Below, in pieces: positions 1 through 7,615 of a DNA stretch of 43,203 nt; the stretch's first letter is position 1, and the number at the start of each line of letters is the position of its first letter. Made by a program: the position numbers and the translations under genes. The stretch comes from a virus: positions 1-43,203 of IMG/VR virus record IMGVR_UViG_3300027977_002333. The stretch is one strand, 5' to 3'. The notes beneath the pieces are model-generated. The model ran no database searches. It saw only the letters and a list, made by a program, of their open reading frames with translations, and was not told the DNA's origin.

Positions 1-1
1 G

Positions 2-385
2 AGTGTGATGAAAGTGTCAGACTTTGCACAAATTTTATACACCTATGTGAACAACAAAGTGTTGAAAGGTGAAAGTGATTTGGGCCGAGACTTTGTGAAA
101 TGGCTCACCATGACCAGTGCAGTGAGTCGCAACAAGCAGGGCAAGATAGTGGATTATGTCAAACAGGAAGTCAAAGGATTCAATGCCTTATGGAAGGTGT
201 TTGTGGGCATACAAATGGCCAAAGATGCAGTGATTCGTCAACTGGACAGTCAACAATCAGATGTCACTGCCAGCATGAACGATCAACCAGGTGGTGAAGG
301 CTATGTGGTGCAAACTGCCAAAGGTCCCATCAAGCTGGTCAACCGTGCAGGCTTCAGCAAACAGAATTTTCAACTAAATAGATAG
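2..385 (+). CDS. C-terminal part of a conserved T4-like phage protein (DUF6267-like), cut by window edge
   Basis: The reading frame is open to the first base of the window, so the true start probably lies upstream; a GTG at 5 and an ATG at 8 are possible but have no convincing ribosome binding site. The last 35 residues read GEGYVV, then GPIKLVNR and FS, which resembles the C-terminus of large conserved proteins of T4-like phages (DUF6267, from memory), where an EGxVV segment recalls nucleotidyltransferase/ligase folds. The family match is recalled, not searched. Its end contains the late promoter of the next gene. Function is unknown. Confidence 0.6.
   Translation, partial: SVMKVSDFAQILYTYVNNKVLKGESDLGRDFVKWLTMTSAVSRNKQGKIVDYVKQEVKGFNALWKVFVGIQMAKDAVIRQLDSQQSDVTASMNDQPGGEGYVVQTAKGPIKLVNRAGFSKQNFQLNR
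374..380 (+). promoter_or_regulatory. T4-type late promoter core (CTAAATA)
   Basis: CTAAATA lies 6 bp before the ATG at 387, inside the 3' end of the preceding gene. Transcription would begin at or next to the start codon. Confidence 0.6.
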
Positions 386-386
386 T

Positions 387-785
387 ATGGTAAAAGCAAA
401 AGATTTCATGCCCAAAAAGATCAACATCATGGATCCAGCAGATGATCCAGATGCAGGGCTGGACAAAGAGTTTCGTCAAGACACCATGTTCAACCAGTTG
501 GGCAAAGTGTTGGACAGTCAAGGCAATCCCAATCCCATCACACACGTGATCACAGATGATGGTGAAAAACACCCCATCACTGCACAGCAGGCAAAGGCAC
601 TGAGAGCATTGGCCACTGCACAGAATGTGAAACCAGCTGTGAAATTACAGTTCACCAAAGACATACAGGGCAGTGCAGGCATCAAGAAGTTTTTGAGTCA
701 GCCTGACACCAAGAATTATGTGAGCACTTTTGTGGACATGTACATGAAGGGTCAAACTGCCTACACGCCCACCACTACCTACTAA
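387..785 (+). CDS. Hypothetical phage protein, leaderless late gene
   Basis: A 132-residue soluble protein with no signal peptide or membrane segment and no family I recognise. The N-terminus (MVKAKDF) is basic; the middle is Gln/Ala rich and predicted helical. No Shine-Dalgarno sequence precedes the ATG; instead a TAAATA late element ends 6 bp upstream, implying a leaderless message. The placement among other small late genes suggests a virion or head-assembly role, by inference only. Confidence 0.75.
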   Translation: MVKAKDFMPKKINIMDPADDPDAGLDKEFRQDTMFNQLGKVLDSQGNPNPITHVITDDGEKHPITAQQAKALRALATAQNVKPAVKLQFTKDIQGSAGIKKFLSQPDTKNYVSTFVDMYMKGQTAYTPTTTY

Positions 786-831
786 AACCACCCAAGAATT
801 AACACTGTAGAGAATTTTGGCATCTGATGCC

Positions 832-838
832 ATAAATA
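832..838 (+). promoter_or_regulatory. Late promoter core (ATAAATA)
   Basis: ATAAATA sits in the intergenic region, 57 bp before the ATG at 896, giving a leader of about 50 nt that carries a strong ribosome binding site. Confidence 0.6.
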
Positions 839-895
839 ATCATAACCAATCCACTGAGCGTGGATTTGGCCATTAACGATAAAAAGGAGAAAAAA

Positions 896-1267
896 ATGGC
901 AGTAGTAACAAAAGTAAACCCAGCTTCTACAACAGTAAATTATGAAGTTGTGGGTCAAGACATCAACTTTTTCACAGTTGATTACATTAATGCTATAAAC
1001 GGATCAGTAGGTCCAGCAGGAGCTCATCAGCTTGTGTTAAACACAATACAAAACACAAGAACGATAGTGGCTGCAGGTCCATTGACCGACACTAACACCC
1101 AACAAACTTTCGCAATTGAAGGTGACTTCACAGCAGCGGAAGCGTCTGCATTGCAAGTTGCAATCAGAGCATTAGGCGCGTCTGCTGGTGATGTAGCGGT
1201 TGATCTAAGTGCAGCAACAGTAACAAGAACCAAACTTGGTATCTTAACTGCTGCAGCAGTAGCATAA
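896..1267 (+). CDS. Probable abundant small virion protein
   Basis: A 123-residue Ala/Val/Thr-rich protein with no Trp or Cys. I choose the ATG at 896 because AAGGAG precedes it; an in-frame ATG at 860 lacks a site. The gene is unusually self-contained: it has its own late promoter, a strong ribosome binding site and a strong intrinsic terminator directly after the stop, and it avoids the TGTG/CACA-rich wording of its neighbours. This pattern fits a highly expressed structural protein, perhaps a decoration or accessory head protein. No family was recognised, so the role is inferred from expression signals. Confidence 0.8.
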   Translation: MAVVTKVNPASTTVNYEVVGQDINFFTVDYINAINGSVGPAGAHQLVLNTIQNTRTIVAAGPLTDTNTQQTFAIEGDFTAAEASALQVAIRALGASAGDVAVDLSAATVTRTKLGILTAAAVA

Positions 1268-1294
1268 TTTTAACCTTAGGGTTAGAAATACTTC

Positions 1295-1326
1295 AAGGGC
1301 GTTCAGGAAACTGGACGCCCTTTTTT
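1295..1326 (+). terminator. Intrinsic terminator
   Basis: A 10-bp stem (GGGCGTTCAG with CTGGACGCCC, one G-U pair) is closed by a GAAA tetraloop and followed by six T. It ends the transcript of the 896-1267 gene. Confidence 0.9.
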
Positions 1327-1334
1327 AACGACTG

Positions 1335-1341
1335 TTAAATA
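1335..1341 (+). promoter_or_regulatory. Late promoter core (TTAAATA)
   Basis: TTAAATA lies directly after the terminator and 8 bp before the ATG at 1350. Confidence 0.6.
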
Positions 1342-1349
1342 CCCACAAC

Positions 1350-1763
1350 ATGTATCAAGTGTATTCACTCATAGACATCACCAAAACTGATCAGCATCGC
1401 CACAAGAGTGATGATCGCTGTGCTGTGGATCAACAATCCAACTACAATGTGTTTGAGCAGTGCCTCATGCTGCGAAGCAATGTGAACATACACAGTCGTC
1501 CAGTGACTCTGCACCGCGATGTGAAAGAGTTTGCTTTTGGCAGCAGATATCAGGGTCAACATCAGATATGGTTCATGGAGTTTGACACAGAACAGCCAGA
1601 CTATGTCACGGTGCAACAACTGCAGGAAGACTTCCACATGGTGCCCATGATCTCCAATCTCAAGGAGAGCATCAACATCAACAACAACATTTTTATCACT
1701 CAAGACCCTCAGAACACAAACATAGTGTTTTATAAAAACAGCACACTTAAAAACACAGAATAG
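1350..1763 (+). CDS. Hypothetical late phage protein
   Basis: A 137-residue protein rich in His, Gln and Asn, with no signal peptide or membrane segment. I do not recognise the family. It starts 8 bp after a late promoter core and has no Shine-Dalgarno sequence, so a leaderless or near-leaderless message is expected. Its place in a run of short late genes suggests a structural or assembly role, by inference. Confidence 0.75.
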   Translation: MYQVYSLIDITKTDQHRHKSDDRCAVDQQSNYNVFEQCLMLRSNVNIHSRPVTLHRDVKEFAFGSRYQGQHQIWFMEFDTEQPDYVTVQQLQEDFHMVPMISNLKESININNNIFITQDPQNTNIVFYKNSTLKNTE

Positions 1764-1766
1764 CAG

Positions 1767-1773
1767 ATAAATA
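1767..1773 (+). promoter_or_regulatory. Late promoter core (ATAAATA)
   Basis: ATAAATA is followed by 5 bp and the ATG at 1779. By T4 geometry the first transcribed base is the A of the start codon. Confidence 0.65.
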
Positions 1774-1778
1774 TTTGC

Positions 1779-2009
1779 ATGAGCGAACTGGAAAGAGAAA
1801 ATTTAGAAGCACACGTGGATCTTTGCGCGGAGCGTTACAAAGCTCTGGAAGCACGTCTTTCAGCCATTGAAGAAAAAGTGGCTGTGTTGCACGCAGAAAT
1901 GCTCAAGGGCAATTCAGGCATGACCAAAACCATCATAGTGGCCACTGGCGCCATAGTCACAGGACTGCTCAGCACCATAGTCACACTGCTGATGAAATTC
2001 CCAGGTTAA
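1779..2009 (+). CDS. Small coiled-coil plus C-terminal membrane-anchor protein (XhlA/holin-like layout)
   Basis: 76 residues. Residues 1-45 are charged with heptad-like Leu/Ala spacing, indicating a coiled coil. Residues 50-71 are one hydrophobic membrane segment, followed by a short KFPG tail. A cytoplasmic coiled coil followed by a C-terminal transmembrane helix is the layout of XhlA-type lysis accessory proteins; this is architectural similarity only. The gene is leaderless by position after a late promoter. It could instead be a generic membrane-anchored assembly factor. Confidence 0.75.
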   Translation: MSELERENLEAHVDLCAERYKALEARLSAIEEKVAVLHAEMLKGNSGMTKTIIVATGAIVTGLLSTIVTLLMKFPG

Positions 2010-2022
2010 TCCTTCAACACCA

Positions 2023-2029
2023 CTAAATA
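2023..2029 (+). promoter_or_regulatory. Late promoter core (CTAAATA)
   Basis: CTAAATA stands 23 bp before the ATG at 2053 and heads the 2053-3353 overlapping gene run. Confidence 0.6.
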
Positions 2030-2052
2030 CATACATTAAAGCATAGGACATC

Positions 2053-2361
2053 ATGAGAATAGTAGAACTCACAGAAGCAGTCACTCCCATATGGGGTCGC
2101 AAAGGAGGCCGTGTGGCCAGACGCTATCGCTGCACAGCAGGCATTCGCAAAGGCAGAATAGTGGGCAATCCAGCCACCTGCACCAAACCTAAAAATATTC
2201 AAAAATCTTTGTCTTTCAAAAGAACATTGAGCAAGAAAGGATCTCAAATTTCTATCAAAGCAGCCAGAACCAAAAGATCCACAATCAGTAGAAAAATAAA
2301 AAAACTTAATGTGAAGAGCAGCAAAACAAAATCAGCCAAACGAAAGCCCATAAGAAAATGA
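2053..2361 (+). CDS. Very basic Lys/Arg-rich protein, candidate DNA-binding internal head protein
   Basis: 102 residues. After a short N-terminal segment (MRIVELTEA) and a region with RKGGRVARRYRC, the second half is almost entirely Lys, Arg, Ser and Thr. It is strongly cationic and likely binds nucleic acid. The N-terminus resembles those of the next two genes and contains LTE, which fits the T4 prohead protease consensus (L/I)xE followed by a cut. T4 internal head proteins carry a removable N-terminal capsid-targeting segment, so a packaged DNA-binding protein is a reasonable inference. No family was recognised. It overlaps the next gene by 4 bp. Confidence 0.8.
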   Translation: MRIVELTEAVTPIWGRKGGRVARRYRCTAGIRKGRIVGNPATCTKPKNIQKSLSFKRTLSKKGSQISIKAARTKRSTISRKIKKLNVKSSKTKSAKRKPIRK

Positions 2362-2738
2362 AAATCCGAGAAATAGCACCTGACAATTACCTAGATCAGA
2401 TCAGTAAAAAATTAGGCACCACCATGAAGACAGGTGCGCCGCTGCCGCAGAATGTGTTGCCCAAAGGACCCATCAAAACCAATGCCATGGTCAAAACCAC
2501 TGTGGGCAAAGCCAACACCACAGTGAACAAGAATTTATTGAAACCTGGTGCCAGCATACCCATACCCATTAAACCTGGCAAGGAACAGGACATGGAGATT
2601 GTGTCAGTAGGACCTAAGGATATCAAAATGAAGAGCAAAGATCCCAAAGCACCTGGTGAGTTCACAGTGACCAAGAAAGAGTTGGATCCTGTGATCAGTA
2701 ATGTGCTGCAAAGATCCAGAGGACAGGCACCAAGATGA
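2358..2738 (+). CDS. Hypothetical late protein, Pro/Lys-rich
   Basis: 126 residues, low complexity in the middle with repeated PK/PI steps, no Cys and no membrane segment. It begins MKIREIAP, sharing the short MK/R-I-x-E type N-terminus with its neighbours. It overlaps both the previous and the next gene by ATGA, which indicates translational coupling. Likely virion-associated by context; family not recognised. Confidence 0.75.
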   Translation: MKIREIAPDNYLDQISKKLGTTMKTGAPLPQNVLPKGPIKTNAMVKTTVGKANTTVNKNLLKPGASIPIPIKPGKEQDMEIVSVGPKDIKMKSKDPKAPGEFTVTKKELDPVISNVLQRSRGQAPR

Positions 2739-2953
2739 AAATAAATGAATTGATATCAGATTTTGAAATTTACGTCAGCAACGAAGAGTCTGCACTGCTG
2801 AGCCGCATGCAGCACACTCAACCCATGGAGAGTTTCACAGAGCGAGAACAGTTCATCATAGAGAACATGATCCGCAAGAGCATTGTGACCAAGATAGTCA
2901 AAAACAATCAAATCCTGGTGGTGAGCAATGAAAGATCGCAAGACAGTTGCTAA
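2735..2953 (+). CDS. Small conserved phage protein
   Basis: 72 residues starting MKINELISDFE. The central part (ESFTEREQFIIENMIRKSIV) is helical and acidic/basic amphipathic and looks like a protein-interaction or DNA-contacting helix. I believe similar short proteins occur in marine T4-like phages, but no function is known to me. It is coupled by ATGA to the gene before and overlaps the following gene by 26 bp in another frame. Confidence 0.7.
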   Translation: MKINELISDFEIYVSNEESALLSRMQHTQPMESFTEREQFIIENMIRKSIVTKIVKNNQILVVSNERSQDSC

Positions 2954-3353
2954 AGAAATACTGCAACTGATAGACCAAGAAACCAATAAACTGTGTGTGC
3001 CCATACAGCAGGGCAACAGTGTCACCATCAAACACATGGTGGTGCGTGAAAGTGCCCAAGGATTTTTGGTGATCAATGCACTGACAGATCAGCAGGTGGC
3101 CTGCACATTCAGCAAAACTGCCGCAGTGGCCATTGCCAAAAACCATGCCCGTGGCACAGTGGATCACACTCCCATGATACTCAAAATTGACGATAAAATA
3201 CAGCAAAAATACAATGATTGTGTGCATTTTAAACACACCATATATTTGAGTGAGGATGAAGATCGCAAATCCGCAGCAGAAATACGCTATGATGTGGCTT
3301 GGGATGATGTGATCACGCTGAGAAGTGAACTGGATCCTTATATCTTTGACTAA
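2928..3353 (+). CDS. Hypothetical late phage protein
   Basis: 141 residues, mixed alpha/beta composition, no membrane segment and no recognised motif. It starts inside the end of the previous gene (26-bp overlap), so translation is probably coupled. The stop codon overlaps the next late promoter. It ends the small late operon that begins at 2053. Function is unknown. Confidence 0.75.
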   Translation: MKDRKTVAKEILQLIDQETNKLCVPIQQGNSVTIKHMVVRESAQGFLVINALTDQQVACTFSKTAAVAIAKNHARGTVDHTPMILKIDDKIQQKYNDCVHFKHTIYLSEDEDRKSAAEIRYDVAWDDVITLRSELDPYIFD

Positions 3354-3356
3354 ATA
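3350..3356 (+). promoter_or_regulatory. Late promoter core (CTAAATA)
   Basis: CTAAATA overlaps the TAA stop of the preceding gene and drives the gene at 3378. Confidence 0.6.
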
Positions 3357-3377
3357 AATTCATATAGGAAATAATAG

Positions 3378-4502
3378 ATGAAATTCACACAGTTAAAAAG
3401 CACTCCCACAGCAGAAAACCTTAACGATAGGGTGGCTCAGATGTTTGGATCCAAAATTAAATTGGAATCATTCACAGTGGAACAGTTGACTGCGGCTCGT
3501 GACAAACTGGCCAATCAATTGCAGGTGATTGAAAATCAAGCCAACTTTGATGCCATACATTCCAGTGAAGCCTATCAAAAAAATAGATTGTTTTTAAAAG
3601 TGATCGAACAAAGAATTACAGAATTATCACAAACCACAGACGCAGATGCGGCTCAAGCACAGACTGATGTGGCACAACCATCAGTAACTACATCAACTCC
3701 AGTGGAACAAGAAGAGTCAGTGGAAGAGACTATGACTAAACAACATTTTCAATACGTGGCTGACACTATAAAAGATATCCAAGACCCAATTAAAAAAGCA
3801 GAATATGCCAAACATCATTCAGCCATATTCCAACATTTCAATCCTCGTTTTGATCATGCAAAATTTATGGCAGCAGCAGGAGTGGAAATGAAAGAACCAG
3901 CAGAAGCAGTGGCGGAAGCCAAACCAGATTTTTTAGACATGGACAAAGATGGCAACAAAAAAGAACCCATGAAAAAAGCCATCAAAGACAAAGAAAAGAA
4001 AAAAGATATTAAAGAAGCAGCAGAAGATACTGCCAAGATAGTGATGGCCGCCAACAGCATGGTGGACAAAATCACTGGTTGGTTGGAAGACACAGCCAAA
4101 ATGCAGACTGAAGTCAATCTTGATCTAGGCGATGAGATCCGAAACGAAATGGGTTCTGAAAAAGCAGAAGAATTCATTGCAGCCATGAAACCAGCAATTG
4201 AACAATTATACACTCAATTAGAAACTGTAAGAAAATCATTCACAGGCGGCGTAGCTGTCCTGACAGGCGAAGAAGCGCCGGCAACCTTGGGCGCGGATGC
4301 TCCAACAGATGACATAGAAGACCTTGAAACAGAAGTAGAACCCGAAGTTACCCCAGACACAGCAGATGACTTCACTGCCAGCGAACCAGCCACAGGTGGT
4401 GAAGAACCTGCAGACAGAAAGAAAAGAGAATCCATCATTAGAAGAAGTCCAAAATTAGCAGAAATGCTGTCCAGACCTTTCATCGGAAAAAAAAAGGTTT
4501 AA
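3378..4502 (+). CDS. Large acidic, helical late protein with EF-hand-like motif, ending at a slippery A9 run
   Basis: 374 residues. The start at 3378 follows AGGAA. It has a long helical N-terminus (about residues 20-85), an acidic Gln/Ala/Glu linker, and then near residue 190 a DMDKDGNKKE segment, which fits a DxDxDG calcium-loop pattern. A second helical domain and an acidic Pro/Thr/Glu-rich C-terminal part follow. Composition suggests a scaffold-like or internal virion protein. The last codons run through nine A residues (4487-4495) and stop at 4500-4502, while the -1 frame stays open for over 100 more codons. The product may therefore exist in short and extended forms. Family not recognised. 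Confidence 0.8.
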   Translation: MKFTQLKSTPTAENLNDRVAQMFGSKIKLESFTVEQLTAARDKLANQLQVIENQANFDAIHSSEAYQKNRLFLKVIEQRITELSQTTDADAAQAQTDVAQPSVTTSTPVEQEESVEETMTKQHFQYVADTIKDIQDPIKKAEYAKHHSAIFQHFNPRFDHAKFMAAAGVEMKEPAEAVAEAKPDFLDMDKDGNKKEPMKKAIKDKEKKKDIKEAAEDTAKIVMAANSMVDKITGWLEDTAKMQTEVNLDLGDEIRNEMGSEKAEEFIAAMKPAIEQLYTQLETVRKSFTGGVAVLTGEEAPATLGADAPTDDIEDLETEVEPEVTPDTADDFTASEPATGGEEPADRKKRESIIRRSPKLAEMLSRPFIGKKKV

Positions 4503-4825
4503 TCATCGAGGCTGATCACAGCCGCATCACCCAAGTATTAAGAAATTTAATTGGCACTGCCAACAGTCAGCAGCAACCTGCCTACATCAACTATGTGGCA
4601 TTGAATCGCATCATGCAAAACGTGCAAGGAGATCAATACAGTTTCGATGCTGTGAAGCAGGCCTACGACACAGATGCAGAATTCAAAAGCATAATCAAAA
4701 ACTTTGACCGTGAAGGCATCACACTCAAAACAGATGTGACCAAACCAGGTGCCACTCCCACAGCACCAAAAAAGAATTCAGTGGATCGCATGGCACAGCA
4801 GGCATTGAAAAAACGATCCAAATAA
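4493..4825 (+). CDS. Minus-one frame extension of the 3378-4502 gene (frameshift product or frame error)
   Basis: After a -1 slip on A_AAA_AAA (4487-4493, in the right phase), the frame reads on as KGLIIEADHSRITQVL and continues to the stop at 4825. It includes about 35 codons (4493-4594) that have no ATG or ribosome binding site upstream of the first possible start, the GTG at 4595. This upstream stretch has coding character, so a separate gene starting at 4595 would waste it. The C-terminal part ends in a basic QQALKKRSK tail. Either programmed frameshifting or a single-base assembly error in the homopolymer explains it. If not fused, a 76-residue protein from GTG 4595 remains possible. Confidence 0.65.
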   Translation, partial: KGLIIEADHSRITQVLRNLIGTANSQQQPAYINYVALNRIMQNVQGDQYSFDAVKQAYDTDAEFKSIIKNFDREGITLKTDVTKPGATPTAPKKNSVDRMAQQALKKRSK

Positions 4826-4830
4826 AAAGA

Positions 4831-4859
4831 TTGACAAACGCCCGCATAAATCGTATACT
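4831..4859 (+). promoter_or_regulatory. Sigma70-like early promoter for the Nfu gene
   Basis: TTGACA, 17 bp, TATACT, then 6 bp to the ATG at 4866. Near-perfect match to the host housekeeping consensus. Confidence 0.8.
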
Positions 4860-4865
4860 GATACA

Positions 4866-5243
4866 ATGACCCCAAGAACCAAATTGGACATCATGTCTGA
4901 CATTCACACAGTGATTGAAAAATATGTGTTGCCAGGAGTGGGCAGCCATGGGGGCGCTGTGCGTGTGATGGATTTTGATGAAGCCACTGGCACACTCACA
5001 CTGCAGATGGGTGGAGCATGTTCAGGCTGTGCCGGCAGCAAAATGACACTACAACATGGAGTGGAAAAAATTTTGTTTCATTATGTGCCTGAGGTCAAAA
5101 AAATTCAAGCAGAAGATGATGAACACAGCACAGTGGATCCTTACTTCAGTCATCCCATAGATTATCCCAGTGCCAATGAGATGTTGGATGAACTCAACCA
5201 TCTCAGCAAATTTGTGGGCACAGATCAAGACAAAAAAGAATAA
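4866..5243 (+). CDS. NifU C-terminal/Nfu-type iron-sulfur scaffold protein
   Basis: 125 residues. Residues 10-80 match the NifU C-terminal domain: helix, GVGSHGGAVRV strand, and the CSGC metal-binding pair (Cys52, Cys55) followed by SKMTLQHGVEKIL. Nfu proteins hold a bridging Fe-S cluster between two subunits and pass it to apo-enzymes. The C-terminal 45 residues are an acidic extension not typical of the core domain. The start is set by a sigma70-like promoter whose -10 ends 6 bp before the ATG, so the message should be leaderless. An A-type carrier gene occurs at 35845, so the phage encodes two Fe-S delivery proteins. Possible clients include host enzymes used during infection. Confidence 0.9.
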   Translation: MTPRTKLDIMSDIHTVIEKYVLPGVGSHGGAVRVMDFDEATGTLTLQMGGACSGCAGSKMTLQHGVEKILFHYVPEVKKIQAEDDEHSTVDPYFSHPIDYPSANEMLDELNHLSKFVGTDQDKKE

Positions 5244-5251
5244 AATATTCG

Positions 5252-5944
5252 ATGACACTACTCAAACCACGATATCATTACGAAAATTTAAAAAGAGTGT
5301 TGGTGGATGGTAAAAGATTATACAGTTGTCCCAATGGTGAATCATTGCCGTCAGTGACCACCATATTGGACAGTACCAAAGATAAATCACATCTGATAGA
5401 ATGGCGTCGCAAAGTGGGTGAAGAACAAGCCAACATTATCACCCGTGAAGCCAGTGGCATTGGAACTCGCATGCACAAATATTTGGAAGAATATATTGAA
5501 CGAGGCAGTTGGGGCACACCTGGTTCAAATCCATTTGCACAGCAGGCACATCAAATGGCTCAGACTGTGGGCAAGAATGCTTTGATTCATGTGGATGAAA
5601 TATGGGGTTCAGAAGTGAGTCTTTACTATCCTCAGATCTATGCTGGCACCACAGATTGTGTGGGCACTTACAAAGGCGCACCCTGCATCATAGATTTTAA
5701 ACAGAGCAACAAACCCAAGAAAAAAGAGTGGATCACTGATTATTTTTTACAGCTCACTGCCTATGCAGAAGCTCACAACAAAGTGTATGGCACTGAGATA
5801 CGAGAGGCTCATGTGTTCATGTGCAGTCGTGACATGACCTACCAGCAATTTGACATCACTGCTGTGGAATATTCCAAATATGCAGATCAGTGGTGGGATC
5901 GTGTGGAACAATACTTCAAAAAACAAGCAAACCACACCGCATAA
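5252..5944 (+). CDS. PD-(D/E)XK exonuclease (Cas4/MGME1-like superfamily)
   Basis: 230 residues. Visible superfamily motifs in order: GTRMH (His75) in an N-terminal helix, Glu121 in SEVSL, Asp135 in AGTTDCVG, the catalytic IIDFK pair (Asp148, Lys150), and QLTAYA (Gln167). These form the metal-binding core of single-strand-acting exonucleases related to Cas4, RecB-type and mitochondrial MGME1 nucleases. T4-like marine phages often carry such an enzyme, where it probably helps recombination, repair or host DNA breakdown. It starts 8 bp after the Nfu gene and is likely co-transcribed from the same early promoter. Confidence 0.85.
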   Translation: MTLLKPRYHYENLKRVLVDGKRLYSCPNGESLPSVTTILDSTKDKSHLIEWRRKVGEEQANIITREASGIGTRMHKYLEEYIERGSWGTPGSNPFAQQAHQMAQTVGKNALIHVDEIWGSEVSLYYPQIYAGTTDCVGTYKGAPCIIDFKQSNKPKKKEWITDYFLQLTAYAEAHNKVYGTEIREAHVFMCSRDMTYQQFDITAVEYSKYADQWWDRVEQYFKKQANHTA

Positions 5945-5959
5945 TACACTTCTCAGTCG

Positions 5960-5966
5960 ATAAATA
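5960..5966 (+). promoter_or_regulatory. Late promoter core (ATAAATA)
   Basis: GATAAATA stands 35 bp before the GTG start of the fibre gene at 6002; the leader contains AGGAG. Confidence 0.65.
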
Positions 5967-6001
5967 CACTTGCAACAATCAGCAAGTTTTAGGAGACATA
6001 C

Positions 6002-7615
6002 GTGGCAATTGTATCAATCAGTAGGATTCAAGTACGCAGAGGGCAAGCGGGTGCAGGTTCAGGCATACCTCAATTGGCGGGTGGAGAATTTGGATGGGCA
6101 GTGGATACCCAAGCATTGTACATTGGCAACGGGTCAGTGTCTGAAGGCGCTCCCACAGTGGGCAATACAAAAATTTTAACTGAACACGACAATCTTTTTG
6201 AACTCAGCAGCACCTACATCTATGGCGATGAAAACTTGGTGCAAACAGGAGCCTCAGTAGGTGCTCCAGTGCAAAGAACATTGAAAGACAGACTGGATGA
6301 CTCAGTGAGTGTGAGAGCATTTGGAGTGATTGGTGATGGACTCACCAATGAAACAGTGAAATTGCAAAGAGCCATTGATCAGTTGTTTGTGAATCCAGCC
6401 ACGGTGGGCAATGCCAGCAGCCGTAGACAATTACACATGCCAGCAGGCACTTACATCATCAGTGCCAGTTTAAAACTACCACCATTCACCACACTGATTG
6501 GTGCAGGCAGTGACAAAACCATCATTAATCAAACAGGCAACTTTCCTGTGTTTGAAACTGTGAACGGATTGAGAACTCCAGGAGTAGCTGGCAACAGAGC
6601 AGCCACCACCACATTGAATCAAGCACGTCACATTAGATTGCAAGGCATGACTTTAAATATCACAGGCGACAACACAGCCATGCTGGTGGACAATTGTGTG
6701 AACAGTGATTTTGAAGATATAAAAATGGATAGTGATTGGACCAATAGTGCTTCTTACACAAATAATTTTGCTATCAAAATAGAAGCCATCAGCAGCACAG
6801 TAACTTCAGCCAACAATAATTTTAAAAGCATTAAAATTAATCAGTTTCAACAATCTGTGCATTCAGACTATGATGTGTTGGAAAATCATTTTGAAAATTG
6901 TGTGTTTGAAAATTGTCAGTACGGCATAGTGTTTGGAGAATTAACCACCATAGGAGCCCCAGGACAGGCCACAGGACCCCTCAATAATACCGTGAGCAAA
7001 TCACAATTCAAAGACATCAATCGTCAAGGTATTTGGGTGCGAAAAGGCCGAGGCAACAAGAGCATCAGCAATTCTTTTGAAAGTGTGGGCAACGATGGTG
7101 GCACAGAATCCAATGCTGTGTACAGTGTGATCAAATTTGAAACCATAGAAAATGCTTCACACAATGATTTCTTTGACAGATCAAAAAAATTATCCACTGA
7201 ATCTGCTTTTGTGGCAGCACCATACAAACCAGAAATAGAAGGCCGTGTGGAGAATGCCACCACTTATGCATTGCTGGTAAATGTGGGTTACACAGTATCA
7301 TTCACCACTTCATTTAGATTGCCTGCTGACACCACCAAGAGCTACATTGTGTATTACCTTTACAAAAGTTCTTATGTGAATGCTGTGCGACACGGCACTT
7401 TGGAAATCACTGTGAATCGCAACAACAACACCACCAGTCTCACAGACACCTATGACTATGTGGGTGATCCTGCCTACAATACTTCTTTGGATTTTAATGT
7501 GACACTGAATGATCTTGATGCCGATACCAATGTGGACACTGTGATAATTCAAACCAGAGACAGCATATTGAATGATCAAGCCACCATACTTTTCCAAGTC
7601 AAGACACAATCATAA
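6002..7615 (+). CDS. Tail fibre/tailspike with pectate-lyase-like beta helix
   Basis: 537 residues starting at GTG 6002, chosen because TTTTAGGAGA precedes it. The N-terminus (MAIVSISRIQVRRGQ, then PQLAGGEFGWAVDT) is of a type seen on fibre proteins of marine T4-like phages and probably attaches to the virion. From about residue 95 the sequence AFGVIGDGLTNET, MPAGTYIISASLKLPP and TTLIGAGSDKT fits the start of a right-handed beta helix of the pectate-lyase superfamily, as in tailspikes that bind or cleave surface polysaccharide. The C-terminal third is Thr/Asn-rich beta sequence. Likely role: host surface recognition. The next gene overlaps its end by 44 bp. Confidence 0.85.
   Translation: MAIVSISRIQVRRGQAGAGSGIPQLAGGEFGWAVDTQALYIGNGSVSEGAPTVGNTKILTEHDNLFELSSTYIYGDENLVQTGASVGAPVQRTLKDRLDDSVSVRAFGVIGDGLTNETVKLQRAIDQLFVNPATVGNASSRRQLHMPAGTYIISASLKLPPFTTLIGAGSDKTIINQTGNFPVFETVNGLRTPGVAGNRAATTTLNQARHIRLQGMTLNITGDNTAMLVDNCVNSDFEDIKMDSDWTNSASYTNNFAIKIEAISSTVTSANNNFKSIKINQFQQSVHSDYDVLENHFENCVFENCQYGIVFGELTTIGAPGQATGPLNNTVSKSQFKDINRQGIWVRKGRGNKSISNSFESVGNDGGTESNAVYSVIKFETIENASHNDFFDRSKKLSTESAFVAAPYKPEIEGRVENATTYALLVNVGYTVSFTTSFRLPADTTKSYIVYYLYKSSYVNAVRHGTLEITVNRNNNTTSLTDTYDYVGDPAYNTSLDFNVTLNDLDADTNVDTVIIQTRDSILNDQATILFQVKTQS

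Noticed and set aside
4595-4825. Independent gene starting at GTG 4595
   Set aside because: Possible, but the frame stays open and coding-like back to the A9 slip site with no ribosome binding site at 4595, so a frameshift extension is preferred.
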